A stretch of 64,000 nucleotides of DNA, taken from the NCBI GenBank assembly GCA_922989275.2, contig OV277868.1, positions 54,372,216 to 54,436,215 on the forward strand. Direction: 5' to 3'. The first letter of the stretch is position 1. Each line of letters opens with the position of its first letter. Below the pieces are notes generated by a model that ran no database searches, was not told where the DNA came from, and saw only the letters and a list, made by a program, of their open reading frames with translations. Position numbers and translations under genes: made by a program. The stretch comes from Gari tellinella. Lineage: Eukaryota > Mollusca > Bivalvia > Cardiida > Psammobiidae. Positions 1 to 9,900 of this stretch are shown here, piece after piece.

Positions 1-189
1 TTGACATAGCCATGAATATGTGTAATATGAAACATTTTCTATATTCTAGAAGATGGTAGCTTATAATTAAAGCAGGCTGAAAGTAAAGCAGAATGTGCCT
101 TAAGGCACATTCTGCTTTACTTTCATACTGCTTCAAGATGTCACATAATCTTTAAAACCAGAAACAGGCTATGGGATATAGGGATAATA
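1..189 (+). repeat. MITE family A copy, cut by window start
   Basis: The left terminus lies outside the window. Core alpha occupies about 69-137 with a GTGCCTTAAGGCAC centre, and the right end is a decayed form of TATGGGGTAATGGGTTAA. Confidence 0.85.
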
Positions 190-191
190 AA

Positions 192-245
192 GAAGTTTTA
201 CCGTATAACATATGGTCTACATTGTCATACAGTGTCTGCTATAGG
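192..245 (+). repeat. Direct repeat pair, left member
   Basis: Matches 497-550 in the same direction with small indels (TATAACATATGGTCTACATT here, TATAACATGGTCTACATTAT there). The pair brackets the M element at 276-486 and an A fragment, so this is a local duplication. Confidence 0.6.
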
Positions 246-275
246 CACCACTATGACCAGAAACAGGCTATGGGG

Positions 276-486
276 TACAATGGAGAAAACATTATTTTAT
301 CCCAATAAAAGTGTTAACGCTAAAACTATAATTTCCATAGCAAACAGTTTGGTAACCCGGTGTCTGATCAGGCTCCAAACTGTTATTAACAAGAATAGTC
401 AGAATTGTAAAAAACTTGTAATGTTTTAAGTTTTATTGCGATGGGTTTGCGTTTAAATGGGAAAGAATAACGTTTTCTCCAGTGTA
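276..486 (+). repeat. MITE family M (TA target, core beta)
   Basis: Begins TACAATGGAGAAAAC and ends GTTTTCTCCAGTGTA, so the two ends are inverted repeats bounded by TA as in Tc1/mariner-type insertions. The left arm of the internal core beta (AACAGTTTGG) is shortened, while the right arm TCTGATCAGGCTCCAAACTG is intact. The 65-codon open frame here is a chance frame. Confidence 0.75.
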
Positions 487-496
487 ATGGTATGAT

Positions 497-550
497 AGAC
501 TAGTTTACCTTATAACATGGTCTACATTATGCTACACTGCCTGCTATAAG
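497..550 (+). repeat. Direct repeat pair, right member
   Basis: Partner of 192-245. It lies just downstream of the GRK2 exon 9 donor site in the minus-strand transcript. Confidence 0.6.
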
Positions 551-580
551 CGATGTTTGTTGTGCACGCCTATGACTTAC

Positions 581-680
581 CCCTGTACTGACTAGAGACA
601 GCATTATTCGCTCATTTAACGCCAACGTTTCACCACCCTTCATCTTGATTCTTTTCTTATCTAAACACTTCATGGCGTAC
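581..680 (-). CDS. GRK2: GRK2/3-type receptor kinase, exon 9 (catalytic lysine)
   Basis: This 100-bp exon encodes part of the small lobe of the kinase domain that phosphorylates agonist-occupied G protein-coupled receptors. Read on the minus strand it starts with the last base of a split Met codon, then [10 protein letters not shown] and [12 protein letters not shown], and ends STG. The Lys in YAMK is the ATP-binding catalytic lysine of the family, and the Glu in LNER is the helix-C partner expected for a protein kinase. The acceptor is TGCTTACAG at 681-689 and the donor is GTAAGT at 575-580. It enters in phase 2 and leaves in phase 0, matching exon 8. The sequence is almost identical to vertebrate GRK2/3 as I remember it. 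The open frame runs on past the donor into intron; that extension is not coding. Later kinase exons would lie left of the window. Confidence 0.95.
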
Positions 681-689
681 CTGTAAGCA

Positions 690-1344
690 GAACGATTTTT
701 CATTTGTTTTCCAATCATCAAGGTGATCTAACAGACTGACATCTGGAAAAATATTGATATTGTTTTGCACTTTTAGATATAAACACAGAAAGAATTTTCA
801 AAGGAATTTCCTTGTTCAAAGGAACTATAACATAGACATAAATTATATATATAATAGTTACAATATGTTGTGATTACAGAATATGGTAGTACTTAAATAC
901 AACTGACTTGTTTGTGCCTGCCGTAACAGCCTGCTTATCAATTTAACAGTAACGTCAAATAAGCTTTTAGTCCCTTAGGACCCTACTTTTCAAAGAAACA
1001 TGTGAATATCGCTTTAATTGATGTCAGTTTACTACATGACTGAGTAGATTTTTTTTTATACATTGCTCCAAATATTTTGCATAGTATAACATAGAGAGGG
1101 GTTAGATCTAGAGCATATGACTTTCAATTTCATGAGCCTTCTCCATATGGGTTGGAATCCAGACTGAGATCATTTATAAAAAAAAATTTGGAATGCATTT
1201 TTATAATTCCTTTTCCCATCCTAATATTTAAGTGTTTAACTGTTTATAATTATAAGCACCTGACATTCATTTACACTTGTTTTTCAATGCTACATTTGGA
1301 GACCTCCATGCTAATTTTACTTATGGTCATAAAACACTTTACTC
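690..1344. other. Intron 8 stretch without a recognised element
   Basis: AT-rich sequence between exons 9 and 8. I see no recognisable element or conserved frame. The 73-codon frame near 1152 looks like chance. Confidence 0.5.
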
Positions 1345-1558
1345 CAGCTATATGCCTTTTTTTACACAATTAATTCATTCCTCCACTGAAGAAAATAGTT
1401 CCATTTTCATACAGTAATGAATGCACAACATTAATAAAGATGTCCTATGTACAAGCTTAAAGCAGGCTGAAAGTAAAGCAGAATGCACCTTAAGGTGCAT
1501 TCTGCTTTACTTTCAACCTGCTTTAAGTGGTCGCCTGTCTTTAAAACTAGAAACAGGT
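1345..1558 (+). repeat. MITE family A copy with intact core
   Basis: Left terminus is decayed. Core alpha has a GCACCTTAAGGTGC centre, in which both arms differ together from the commoner GTGCC/GGCAC form. The right end stops at AAACAGG where the next copy begins. Confidence 0.85.
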
Positions 1559-1774
1559 TAACCCACTACCCCATAGCTTGTATCTAGTTTTGAAGATAGG
1601 TGACCACTTTCTGCTTTACTTTCAGCCTGCTTTAAGCTATCATATGCTAGGATTTAGAAAATATTTCTTATAATACTTATTCATACTTGTGTAAAGTGGA
1701 ACTGTATGCTTCAGAGGAGTAATACATAAAAGGTGTAAAAAGGTGTATTTATGGATTAAGGAGTAGAGGGTTAA
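1558..1774 (-). repeat. MITE family A copy, core half deleted
   Basis: Starts TTAACCCACTACCCCATA and ends at GAGGGTTAA. One arm of core alpha is missing, leaving only TCTGCTTTACTTTCAGCCTG. A short duplicated tail (GTAGAGGGTT) follows to about 1815. Confidence 0.85.
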
Positions 1775-1890
1775 TACAAGATTAACCTGCTTTAAGTAGA
1801 GGGTTTATACAAGACTGACTGTATGCTTTTAGCATTAGACGAGTCATTCTCATGAAGTCACATGGGACCTGCAACCGTACTCGTACTCAC

Positions 1891-1982
1891 ATTTTGCCTG
1901 TGTCAGCCTTCCTGCAGCCGTACACTTCGCCAAAACCACCTCGCCCAATAATTCTATGTACACTGAAGTCATTCATTGTTAA
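1891..1982 (-). CDS. GRK2: GRK2/3-type receptor kinase, exon 8 (glycine loop)
   Basis: This 92-bp exon begins the catalytic domain. It reads [20 protein letters not shown], then [10 protein letters not shown], then AT, the first two bases of the Met codon completed by exon 9. GRGGFG is the GxGxxG nucleotide-binding loop; [11 protein letters not shown] is diagnostic for the GRK2/3 branch rather than GRK1/4/5/6. The acceptor is CTATTTTCAG ending at 1983 and the donor GTGAGT at 1885-1890. It is separated from exon 7 by 27.5 kb of intron, almost all of it repeats. The frame is too short to stand out in an ORF scan but is unambiguous by homology. No frameshift or stop is present, so the locus looks functional. 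Confidence 0.95.
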
Positions 1983-2040
1983 CTGAAAATAGAAGAACAA
2001 ACAAACACCATAAATAAAACATGCTATAATTATACTCTTT

Positions 2041-2093
2041 ACCCATTACCTAATATATACACCTTTTTACACCTTTTAATTCATTCCTCCCTG
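2041..2093 (+). repeat. MITE family A left-end fragment
   Basis: ACCCATTACC followed by the A left arm through TTCATTCCTCC, then broken off. Confidence 0.7.
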
Positions 2094-2114
2094 AACCTTC
2101 AATTCATCCCTAGG

Positions 2115-2329
2115 CCCTGAAACTCTAGTCTCCAATTAAGTTTACCATTTAGGGTTATTTGTACAGTAAATTGTAGCATAACAAACACTGTGCAGCCTCA
2201 CAGGGCTCCTACATTTTCCCCTCTGATATAGGTCTACACTGTGTGCCTTGGACAAGTGCACTCTTCACATTTACACTTGTATGTAAGGGACAAGAATGCT
2301 TGTTGCTAGGTTTCAATGTAATGAGTTAA
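2115..2329 (-). repeat. Degenerate MITE family D copy
   Basis: Core beta relics (AACAAACACTGTGCAG and GGTCTACACTGTGTG) in the layout of family D, ending at the TTAA where an A copy starts. Confidence 0.55.
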
Positions 2330-2569
2330 CCAATTACCCCATAGCCTTTTCCTAGTCTTGAAAACAGGTGACCACTACAAGCAGACTGAAACTAAAGCAG
2401 AATGTGCCATAAGGCACATTCTGCTTTACTTTCAGCCTGCTTTAACTATTCTGCTAGAATAATTATAGAAAATATTCCTAAGAAACATATTCATAAAATG
2501 GAATTATTTACTTGAGTTGAGGAATAAATTAAAAGCGTAAAAAGGCGTATTTATGGGGCAATATGTTAA
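2326..2569 (-). repeat. MITE family A copy
   Basis: Bounded by TTAA at both ends. Core alpha is full length with a GTGCCATAAGGCAC centre. Confidence 0.9.
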
Positions 2570-2643
2570 GACAGGTGACAATTGAAGTGAAGAAAGTTCC
2601 TTTAAGATTTCTCTGCTACACTTAATTGTTCTAGGTTACTATA

Positions 2644-2800
2644 GTAACCCTTTACTCCATAGCCACTAAAATTCTATTATTTTATAGATAGGCGACTACT
2701 TAAAGCGCATTCTGCTTAATACTTTCAGCCTGCTGCTACCATCTGCTACAATATAGAAAATATTCGGCGTAAACTGTGTATCTATGGTGTAGGGTTAACT
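2644..2800 (-). repeat. Degenerate MITE family A copy
   Basis: ACCCTTTACTCCATAG start, half a core (GCGCATTCTGCTT) and a decayed right arm. Confidence 0.7.
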
Positions 2801-2839
2801 CATTATCTTTACAATGGATGCTCAATGCTTTGGCTGTAT

Positions 2840-3032
2840 CAGAGCTCCAGATAAGGGGAGTATTTCAAAAACTAAAATCTTTATTTCTGCATTAAACCTT
2901 ATGGTGTTACGACTCATTAGAATTGTCTCGAAGAGACAATTCTAATGAGTAGTAACATCATAGGATTTGGTGCTGACATAGGTGAGGAAACACAGGATTT
3001 GTTCAGTTTACTCCCTCTTATCTGGAGCCCTG
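2840..3032 (-). repeat. MITE family B copy with 6-bp target duplication
   Basis: TIR CAGAGCTCCAGATAAG at the left and TATCTGGAGCCCTG at the right, flanked by direct CTGTAT at 2834-2839 and 3033-3038. Core gamma is a near-perfect palindrome with GAATTGTCTCGAAGAGACAATTC-like arms. Confidence 0.9.
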
Positions 3033-3411
3033 CTGTATGAGGGAAAGAGTCAAGAATTTCAACCAAAATTGGGTATTTAGTGACACACTTTCTTGGCATT
3101 GATGCATTTATGGTGGAACCAGTCCTGCAGCACTACAACCTGTGGTTCCCGGTGTAACACTTGTCGGCCAATTGATATGCAGAGCTAGCTGGTTGAAGCC
3201 TAATTTACTACAATCTAAAAGCTAGCAAGCAATGTGTAATGGATCCGGTGTCTCCGTGGAAATGATACTGATTTCCAAGGAGACTCAGAAAGATGACAAT
3301 GATTAATTAGACTACTACAAAGCTGCCAATTTGTTTCATAACGTCACTCGCTGTACTAGATTTTCCGTGTTTGTTAAAGAATTTCATTTTTTTATCATAT
3401 TTATTATAGAT
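3033..3411. other. Intron stretch without a recognised element
   Basis: Contains a short palindrome around CGGTGTCTCCGTGGAAATGA but no family member I can name. Confidence 0.4.
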
Positions 3412-3592
3412 TACAGTCAAATCTCTCTATTGCAAGCAATGTTTACTTAGAACTTGGCCATGGTCACTTGACTACTTTAAGCAAGGTGACAGTAAAACAG
3501 AAAGCAATAAGGCCCATTCTGCTTTACTTTCAACCTGCTCTAACTGGTTGCATGTCTTCAAAACTTAAATAGGCTATGGGGTAATGGGTTAA
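3412..3592 (+). repeat. Chimeric MITE: L left half joined to A right half
   Basis: The left terminus and arm are family L (TACAGTCAAATCTCTCTATT and GGTGACAGTAAAACAGAAAG). From the dyad onward the sequence is family A (GCCCATTCTGCTTTACTTTC to GGGGTAATGGGTTAA). The two termini are not inverted repeats of each other. Confidence 0.75.
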
Positions 3593-3629
3593 TTTTTGTT
3601 TTTTTGTGATTATTCATTGATAGTGATGA

Positions 3630-3735
3630 ATATAGGTGACAGCTAAAAGCAAGAATATAGTAAAACATCGAACTCCAAAAGGAGCTCTCTGCTTTAATTT
3701 CAACTTGCTTTAAGCAGCCACCTGCTTTAAAAACC
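3630..3735 (+). repeat. Degenerate core alpha
   Basis: GGTGACAGCTAAAAGCAAG with partner CAACTTGCTTTAAGCAGCC around a CTCCAAAAGGAG centre; resembles a decayed L core. Confidence 0.6.
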
Positions 3736-3836
3736 ACAGTTGGATATTGGTGATTTACACAACTGGCTATGGAGGAAAGAGTAACCATAACTCTGTATAT
3801 TATTAACCACATAAACAACCACCCTTAAATCTATGA

Positions 3837-4088
3837 CAACCCATTACCCCATACACAAGTCTTTTTACGCCTTCAATTTATTCCTCCGCTTAAGAAAATT
3901 TGTTACAATTTATACAGTCATTAATATGTATCAAAAGAATAATTTTCTATGTTCTAGCACATAGTAGCTTAAAGCAGGCTGAAAGTAAAGCAGAATGCGC
4001 CTAAAGGCACATTGTGCTTTACTTTCAACCTGCTTTAAGTGGTCACCCATCGTCAAAACTGGAAACAGGCTATGGGGTAATGGGATAA
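3837..4088 (+). repeat. MITE family A copy
   Basis: CAACCCATTACCCCATA left end, full core with a GCGCCTAAAGGCAC centre, and GGGGTAATGGGATAA right end. Confidence 0.9.
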
Positions 4089-4303
4089 AATGCAATGAAC
4101 GAAATCTGTTTCCTTTCCCTCCTTCAGTATTTATTGATAAACCCCATATGCCATCCTATCAAACAAATTGTCTAGATTTAGCAATTCGTTTTTACTATCT
4201 ATTGATTTGTCACTGGGAACTATCTCCAATGAATAAATTTACATTCGAAATTCAAGGTTTCCAAGAAGATAGCATTAAACGTTTAAAACAATTTCTTTCT
4301 TCT
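4089..4303 (+). other. Unexplained open frame between two MITEs
   Basis: About 70 codons stay open from the A terminus to a TAA at 4303, ending with QGFQEDSIKRLKQFLSS. I do not recognise a domain. The start codon would lie inside the MITE, so it is not a credible gene by itself; it may be chance or a relic. Confidence 0.2.
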
Positions 4304-4332
4304 TAAGCTATTCTCCACAGTAGCGCCTCTGG

Positions 4333-4513
4333 CAGGGCTCCAGATCAAGGGATTTTTTCAAAAAACTAAAAATCTTTATTTCTGCTTTGAACCCTATGGT
4401 GTTACTACTCATTAGAATCGTCTCAATGAGTAGTAACACCATAGGATTTGGTACTAAAATCAGTGAGAACATGTTGGATTTGTTCAGTTCACTGCCCCCT
4501 ATCTGGAGCCCTG
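4333..4513 (-). repeat. MITE family B copy
   Basis: CAGGGCTCCAGATCAAG to CTATCTGGAGCCCTG. Core gamma has lost part of one arm. No target duplication is visible. Confidence 0.85.
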
Positions 4514-4758
4514 TTATCCTAAAAAGGGAATAAAAGCCTTAGGAGCATGCACTTATCCCAGGCTCCAAAATGAAGATTCACTGATATTGTGAACTACTAA
4601 CAGCAGTTTAAAGCTGGGTCTACATTGTTCATCTTATCCTTTGAGATGCAACACAAACTTGTTTCAGAAAATTGAAGATTCCATTAAAAACAGCCAGAAA
4701 ATTTCTTAAATTGGTATTAAATAAATATTCCAGAAAAGATTCATTGATTGTGTCTAAA

Positions 4759-4970
4759 ATAACCCATTACCACATATAAATACACCTTTTTTATGCCTCT
4801 AATTCATTCCTTCACTGAAGAAAATAGTTCCAATTTATACAGCCATGAATATGTCTCATAAGAAAGTTTTTCTATTGTCTAGCAGATTGTAGGCTGAAAA
4901 TACTCTCAACCTGCTTTAAGTGGTCACCTGTATTTAATACTAGAAACAGGCTAGGGGGGAAATGGGTTAA
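4759..4970 (+). repeat. MITE family A copy, core mostly deleted
   Basis: TAACCCATTACCACATA start and AAATGGGTTAA end. Only the distal part of one core arm (CTCAACCTGCTTTAAG) remains. Confidence 0.85.
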
Positions 4971-5024
4971 CTAGATAGCAGCTTCAAGGTTGGATAACAG
5001 TAACATATTATGAAGCTAACATCA

Positions 5025-5555
5025 AAATTACTACCCAGTGTTAATATGACTGAATGTCAACACACATGTTATACCCCATGTTACTTTCATTGTACATCAA
5101 TCAATATGTCTTACTCAAAATTACTTTGTACATAAATCTAATACTTTCCAAGATTACTTTGACTAGTGACACATCAAAATTTACCATCCTGTACTATATT
5201 TTGACTGTAGATCAGTCTTAACTACCCATTATTACTTTCACTGTACATCAATATTTGCTACCCAATAGTAATTTCACTGTACTGCAATATTTACTACCCA
5301 ATATTAATTTCACTCAAATATATAATATTTGCTAACCAGTATTACTTTCATTGTCCTATAATTTTATTACCAAGTATCACTTTCACTGTACATTAATATT
5401 TACAACCCAGGATTACTTTTTGACTGTACATAATTATTAAAATTTGCTACCCAATATTACTTTCACTATCACTATTTACTTGTTTCACTGTACATCAATA
5501 ATCTATTAACCAATGTTAATATTACTTTGTCTATCAATATTTACTACCCAATTGT
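5025..5555 (+). repeat. Degenerate tandem repeat, about 36-bp unit
   Basis: Repeated phrases TACTACCCAATATTACTTTC and ACTGTACATCAATATT recur roughly every 36 bases, with much divergence between units. Confidence 0.75.
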
Positions 5556-5890
5556 GTTAGCTTGGCATCCGCAGGCCCAAATATCATAAGTTTGGAAGAA
5601 GACAGACGTTAATTAGCCAACAATTGAGCTACTCTGTGCATTAAGGTAATTACTGTCCAGTCAATAAGTGTTTCCTCGCTTGATTTTTTCCTTCCGCCTA
5701 CAGCTGCTGCCCTAGACAATAAACATCCAATCAAAGAATAAACGAATACAGCCAAAACCTTTGTTCATTTCAGTGTCTTCCGCTACAATGTCAAACCATG
5801 CATGGGTTTGGAAAACAAGTTCTCACTGATTTTGAATTCATTAATCCCATAGGATATATATTTACATCCTTTATAAACAGTGTAACTGTG
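5556..5890. other. Intron stretch without a recognised element
   Basis: I see no family member or convincing frame here. Confidence 0.4.
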
Positions 5891-5892
5891 AG

Positions 5893-6250
5893 ATGTATGC
5901 TTGTCCTATGCAGAGTATTGACCAGATCCTAGAGCTCCTAAAAGAGCTGGATCTACAGTGTTTATCATTTTGCAATATAATGTAAAGATCAAGCTGAGTT
6001 TCACTTTTTTAAACACTTGTGGTGCTCCCTGATGTGACCATTATCTCTAAATGACCTTGACCTTTGTCTGATATGAGACAATGTAGGCTTCTTGAGTCCA
6101 CATGCCTAATATGAATTCTCTATCACACAGAGTTCCATAGTAATAGCCAAGGTAAAATTCATCCTCTTTGATTTCTAAATGACCTTGACCTTTGTCTTAA
6201 GGAACCATATGATCTGGGTCTGCACTATTTGTCATTTTACAAAATTATGT
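5893..6250 (+). repeat. Degenerate core-beta element split by a T-type fragment
   Basis: Core-beta-like arms (CCAGATCCTAGAGCTCC, and GGAACCATATGATCTGGGTC near 6205) flank sequence with ATGACCTTGACCTTTGTCTG repeats at 6040-6213. That insert resembles the Helentron-like repeats at 45.2 and 51.6 kb. Confidence 0.5.
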
Positions 6251-6405
6251 AAACAAGAGGGCCATGAGATGCACGATCCAAGTTTGAATATTTAGGTTCT
6301 TTTACTCAGAGCATGTTTTTCCTTTATCTTGGAATTTTCGAAGATGTCACATACCCTGCATCGGCAAGACTGTACCAGCTAAAAGAAACCTCTCAGGTGA
6401 GCTAA
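6251..6405 (+). mobile_element. Short Helentron-like element without tandem repeats
   Basis: Starts AACAAGAGGGCCATGAGAT, the 5' signature of the longer elements here, and ends CTCTCAGGTGAGCTAA, their 3' signature. Confidence 0.5.
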
Positions 6406-6476
6406 CGAACAATAAGTAAGCATGCTCTCAGGTGCCATGTTTTGAATGAATGGCCAATAAAGTCATAATACACTAC

Positions 6477-6727
6477 TTAACCCTTTGAGCCCTAGTCCCG
6501 CATATAGGCGTCCTCTTCAAACAGTGTACATGTGCATAGTACAACTGTCCTGTGCAAACAGTGAAGACCCAGATCAGAGGGCTTTGAAAGGAGCCCTCTG
6601 ATCAGGGTCTTCACTGTTTGTCATAATACCAAACATTGACAAAAACAACCCCTAAACGTCAGAAATGGACTAGACTAAAATAGAAACTGAAATTGTCCAT
6701 TTAAAGTTTCAGGGAGGAAAGAGTTAA
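6477..6727 (+). repeat. MITE family D copy, 251 bp
   Basis: Bounded by TTAA at 6477-6480 and 6724-6727. Left end reads CCCTTTGAGCCCTAGTCCCG and right end TTTCAGGGAGGAAAGAG. Core beta spans 6555-6620 with arms beginning CAAACAGTGAAGACCCAGAT. Good reference copy for the family. Confidence 0.9.
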
Positions 6728-6779
6728 ACCTCCAGTATTGAACACCTCATCACTCATATACAACTCAAAACTAACCAAG

Positions 6780-6811
6780 GTACAGTGGAGAAGAAACTTA
6801 TTCTTTTCCAT
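6780..6811 (+). repeat. MITE family M left-end fragment
   Basis: TACAGTGGAGAAGAAACTTA then TTCTTTTCC, abutting the next A copy directly. Confidence 0.6.
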
Positions 6812-6983
6812 TTAACCCATTACCAAATAAATACCCCTTTTTACGACTAAATTTATTCCTCCACTGTAGAAAATAGTTCCACTTAACAAAGTCATGAATA
6901 TATATCATAAGAAATATGTTCTATATATTCTAAGAGATAGTAGCTTAAAGCAACTAGAAACAGGCTATGGGGTATTGGGTTAA
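6812..6983 (+). repeat. MITE family A copy with core deleted
   Basis: Both TTAA termini are present, but the sequence jumps from AGCTTAAAGCA straight to ACTAGAAACAGG, removing the palindrome and its right flank. Confidence 0.85.
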
Positions 6984-7065
6984 ATGCAATCAAAATAAAT
7001 GCCCAACACAGGGTAATAAAATGTAGAAATTTATATAACTTTTTGAAATTCCAAACAATTTAAGT

Positions 7066-7279
7066 TTAACCCTTAGCCTGCCACTCACGACTATAGCTCC
7101 ATATGCAAACAGCTTGGATCCGGATGAGACGCCGAGTAACTCGGCGTCTCATCTGGATCCAAGCTGTTTGACACTCGGACAACATTTTCAGCAATTTTGA
7201 GCAACTTTGAAGCACTTTGAAACTTGAAGCAGACGAGAAATATAGCAGACGACAATTTATTTGGCGGGCTAAGGGTTAA
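7066..7279 (-). repeat. MITE family C copy, 214 bp
   Basis: TIR TTAACCCTTAGCCTGCCA against TTGGCGGGCTAAGGGTTAA. Core beta at 7106-7170 has a GCCGAGTAACTCGGC centre. The copies at 23578 and 35247 have the same length and nearly the same sequence. Confidence 0.93.
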
Positions 7280-7291
7280 GTTTAATCTGAA

Positions 7292-7412
7292 AGGCAAACA
7301 GTATTGAACCTAATCAGACGCCAGGTTACCCGGCGTCTGATCAGGTTCAAAACTGTTTGCAAAAGAAGTAGTAGTTTTAGTGTAAATGCATTTATTAGGA
7401 AAGAATAACATC
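7292..7412 (-). repeat. Core beta with M-type right part
   Basis: Palindrome 7292-7358 with a GCCAGGTTACCCGGC centre, then TTTAGTGTAAATGC and AAAGAATAAC, typical of family M interior. Confidence 0.65.
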
Positions 7413-7866
7413 TAAGCTCTAGATTAGTACAGAGCTATAATCTATGGTAGAGCTTGGTGCCCTTATAACTTCCTCTACACGCGTACAAGGTCAGCTAAGA
7501 CCCATGAGGACTAGTCAACACTGTAAACTCCTTCAAATAAATGTCCACTACTTTTGTTTCCCAATCAATAATATCAGATGTGGAGAAACACAGTGTCTGA
7601 TCTGGAACCAAACAGCTTCCAAAATAACATTGTACTTGGGCTTTGTAGTGAAGGAATGAATCCTGCTGGCAATTGAAATTTTATATAAAATTTGCTAGTT
7701 ACAATTTATAAATAGACGATAACTCAGAAGATACAAGTTGAAATCAGCAGACATCAGCAATAACCAGCCAGAATGAATCACAATAGAGAAAATCAATGCA
7801 ATATCAGCCCATCTCCAATGTCTGACTGTCTCCTATAAGTTCACATACCAAAATCTTCATGTCTCA
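7413..7866. other. Intron stretch with one decayed core-beta trace
   Basis: GTGTCTGATCTGGAACCAAAC near 7590 is a probable core-beta relic; otherwise nothing recognisable. Confidence 0.4.
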
Positions 7867-8045
7867 ACCAAACCCTATGTTGTGATTAGATCTACTCATT
7901 AGAATTGTCTCAAAGAGGCTACTATAATGAGTAGTCACAAAATAGGGTGTGATGGAGACATGGAGAGAGGGATGCACATGCTCAATTAATACACTGTAGA
8001 CCCTAATCAGACTGCTCCCGAGACTGCTAACTATTTGCCATTCAG
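7867..8045 (+). repeat. Decayed core gamma followed by decayed core beta
   Basis: CTACTCATTAGAATTGTCTC with partner TAATGAGTAGTCAC marks core gamma. GTAGACCCTAATCAGACTGC near 7998 marks core beta. Confidence 0.55.
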
Positions 8046-8102
8046 TTTGCAACTTAAGGCCAAATTACTGTGTGATAAAAGCAAATTTTTCAAATCCTAC
8101 AG

Positions 8103-8478
8103 CAGTTCAACAGGATGTCCCATTTCTTAGGATCATTACAGCAGTTCCACATGGTGTCTTGATTCTTAGGATTATAATATTGCAGTTCCACAGGGTGTCC
8201 AAATTCTTAGGATTGCTACAGTCGTTCCAAAGGGTGTCCCAATTCTTAGGATCATTACAGCAGTTCCACATGGTGTCCTGATTCTTATGATTATAATATT
8301 GCAGTTCCACAGGGTGTCCAAATTCTTAGGATTGTTACAGCAGTTCCAAAGGGTGTCCCAATTCTTAGGATCATTACAGCAGTTCCACATGGTGTCCTGA
8401 TTCTTATGATTATAATATTGCAGTTCCACAGGGTGTCCAAATACTTAGGATTATTACAGCAGTTCCACAGGGTGTCCT
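8103..8478 (+). repeat. Higher-order tandem repeat (about 39-bp unit, 118-bp period)
   Basis: Three subunit types, each ending CAGTTCCAC/AARGGTGTC and continuing ATTCTTAGGATCATTACAG, ATTCTTATGATTATAATATT or ATTCTTAGGATTGTTACAG, repeat in order about three times. Frames on both strands through it are shadows of the repeat. Confidence 0.9.
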
Positions 8479-8493
8479 AATTTTTTACAAGTT

Positions 8494-8696
8494 CTGGGCT
8501 GCCATTAGTTGATCTTGAAAACTCCTAAGATTTTCAAGTTGTTTAATTTTCAAGGGTGATTACTAGAAGCAGGTTAAAAGTAAAGCAAAATGTGCCTGAA
8601 GGCACATTTTGCTTTACTTTCAACCTGCTTTAAGCTACAATCTGCTAGGATAAAAATCGAAATATTTCAGAAACATCCGGAGAAATGGCAGTCCTG
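8494..8696 (-). repeat. MITE family N copy with core alpha
   Basis: CTGGGCTGCCATTAG left and AAATGGCAGTCCTG right. Flanks CAAGTT (8488-8493) and CGAGTT (8697-8702) differ at one base, fitting a 6-bp target duplication. Core alpha has a GTGCCTGAAGGCAC centre. Confidence 0.8.
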
Positions 8697-8702
8697 CGAG
8701 TT

Positions 8703-9226
8703 GTCCTGTATCTGATACTCTGGAAAAGGTGTGAATTGTGTGACTTAATTTGCTGCACAATGCTGTAGTGTGCAAAAACAGGCATGAGTACTTTGCCAAC
8801 AATGTTTCAACAATCCTGTTATATCTGGCACAGAAAATGCAGGGATCAAAACTGTTAACAAATGCCTGTCAATTGTGGTACACACTGTATGGGGTTTAAA
8901 TCTGTCATGACTGCAGCGTATAATGCACTGTCTGATCCGTACCTGTACTGGTAGATAACTGAGATATAAGTCAACCGGGCTGGCCTATGCCTTGTAGAAA
9001 TGCATGTCTGATGCCAAGCCGATTTTTATGTGCCATCAATTTTGTATGAAAAATTGCAAGTCAGCCTATCAATCATGGTGAAACTGTTTGGCACAAAATG
9101 AGCCAAGTATGACATGATTAATGTCCTTAATCACAGACTTATACAACAAACTCACTCAAATATGACCACTCAATAAAATATTCATGGCAATGAATGTCAA
9201 TATGGCTGCTTAGAGCAAGATAAAAG
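8703..9226. other. Intron stretch without a recognised element
   Basis: I see no repeat family and no long frame. Confidence 0.4.
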
Positions 9227-9477
9227 TTAACTCATTCACCCCTGAAAGTTTTAATGGAAAATTCCAATTTCAAAATAAATCTATTCCTTTTTTGACTATT
9301 TATGGTTGATTTTGATGATATATTTCAAAATGACAAACAGTGTAGACCTTGATCAGAGGGCTCTTTAAGGAACCCTCTGATCAAGGTCTATACTGTTTCC
9401 ATGGGACAAGTGTAATCCTCACAGGTACACTGTTTGTAAATGACGAGTATACTTGTCGCTAGAGTTGAATGTGTTAA
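9227..9477 (-). repeat. MITE family D copy
   Basis: TTAACTCATTCACCCCTGAAAG start. Core beta arms AACAGTGTAGACCTTGATCA and partner surround a GGCTCTTTAAGGAACC centre. Ends at TTAA 9474-9477. Confidence 0.85.
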
Positions 9478-9489
9478 GGAGATTTTTGC

Positions 9490-9744
9490 TTAACCCTTTA
9501 ACCCATAGCCTATTTCTAGTATTTAAGATATGTGACCTATTAAAGCAGGCTGAAAGTAAAGCAGAATGTGCCCTCTAAGGGCACATTCTGCTTTACTTTC
9601 AGCCTGCTTTAAGTTAATATCTGCTAGTATATAGAAAATATTTCTTATAGCACATATTCATGACAGTATAAAATGGAACTATTTTCTTTGGTGGATGAAT
9701 AAAATGAATGCGCTAAAAGTCGCTCCTATAAGGGAAAGGGTTAA
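9490..9744 (-). repeat. MITE family A copy with perfect core
   Basis: Both core arms match without the usual mismatch in GCAGGCTGAA, and the centre is extended to GTGCCCTCTAAGGGCAC. Confidence 0.92.
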
Positions 9745-9774
9745 CACTATTTGTTGTATTCTTTGCCTATGCTA

Positions 9775-9900
9775 ATAAGTATTCTGCTTTACTTTCTAAT
9801 AGATTTAAACTACTATCTGCTAGGATATATGAAATATTCTAATGGTGCATAATTATTCATGATTGTATAAATGGAACTATTTTCTTTGGTGGAGAAAAAG
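9775..9900 (-). repeat. MITE family A right-half fragment
   Basis: ATTCTGCTTTACTTTC followed by the A arm to TTTCTTTGGTGGAG. Confidence 0.75.

Noticed and set aside
232..429. 65-codon frame at the left edge
   Set aside because: It lies across the M element and an A remnant; no coding signal.
8072..8429. Open frames on both strands at the 118-bp repeat
   Set aside because: Frames exist on opposite strands over the same DNA and only echo the repeat.
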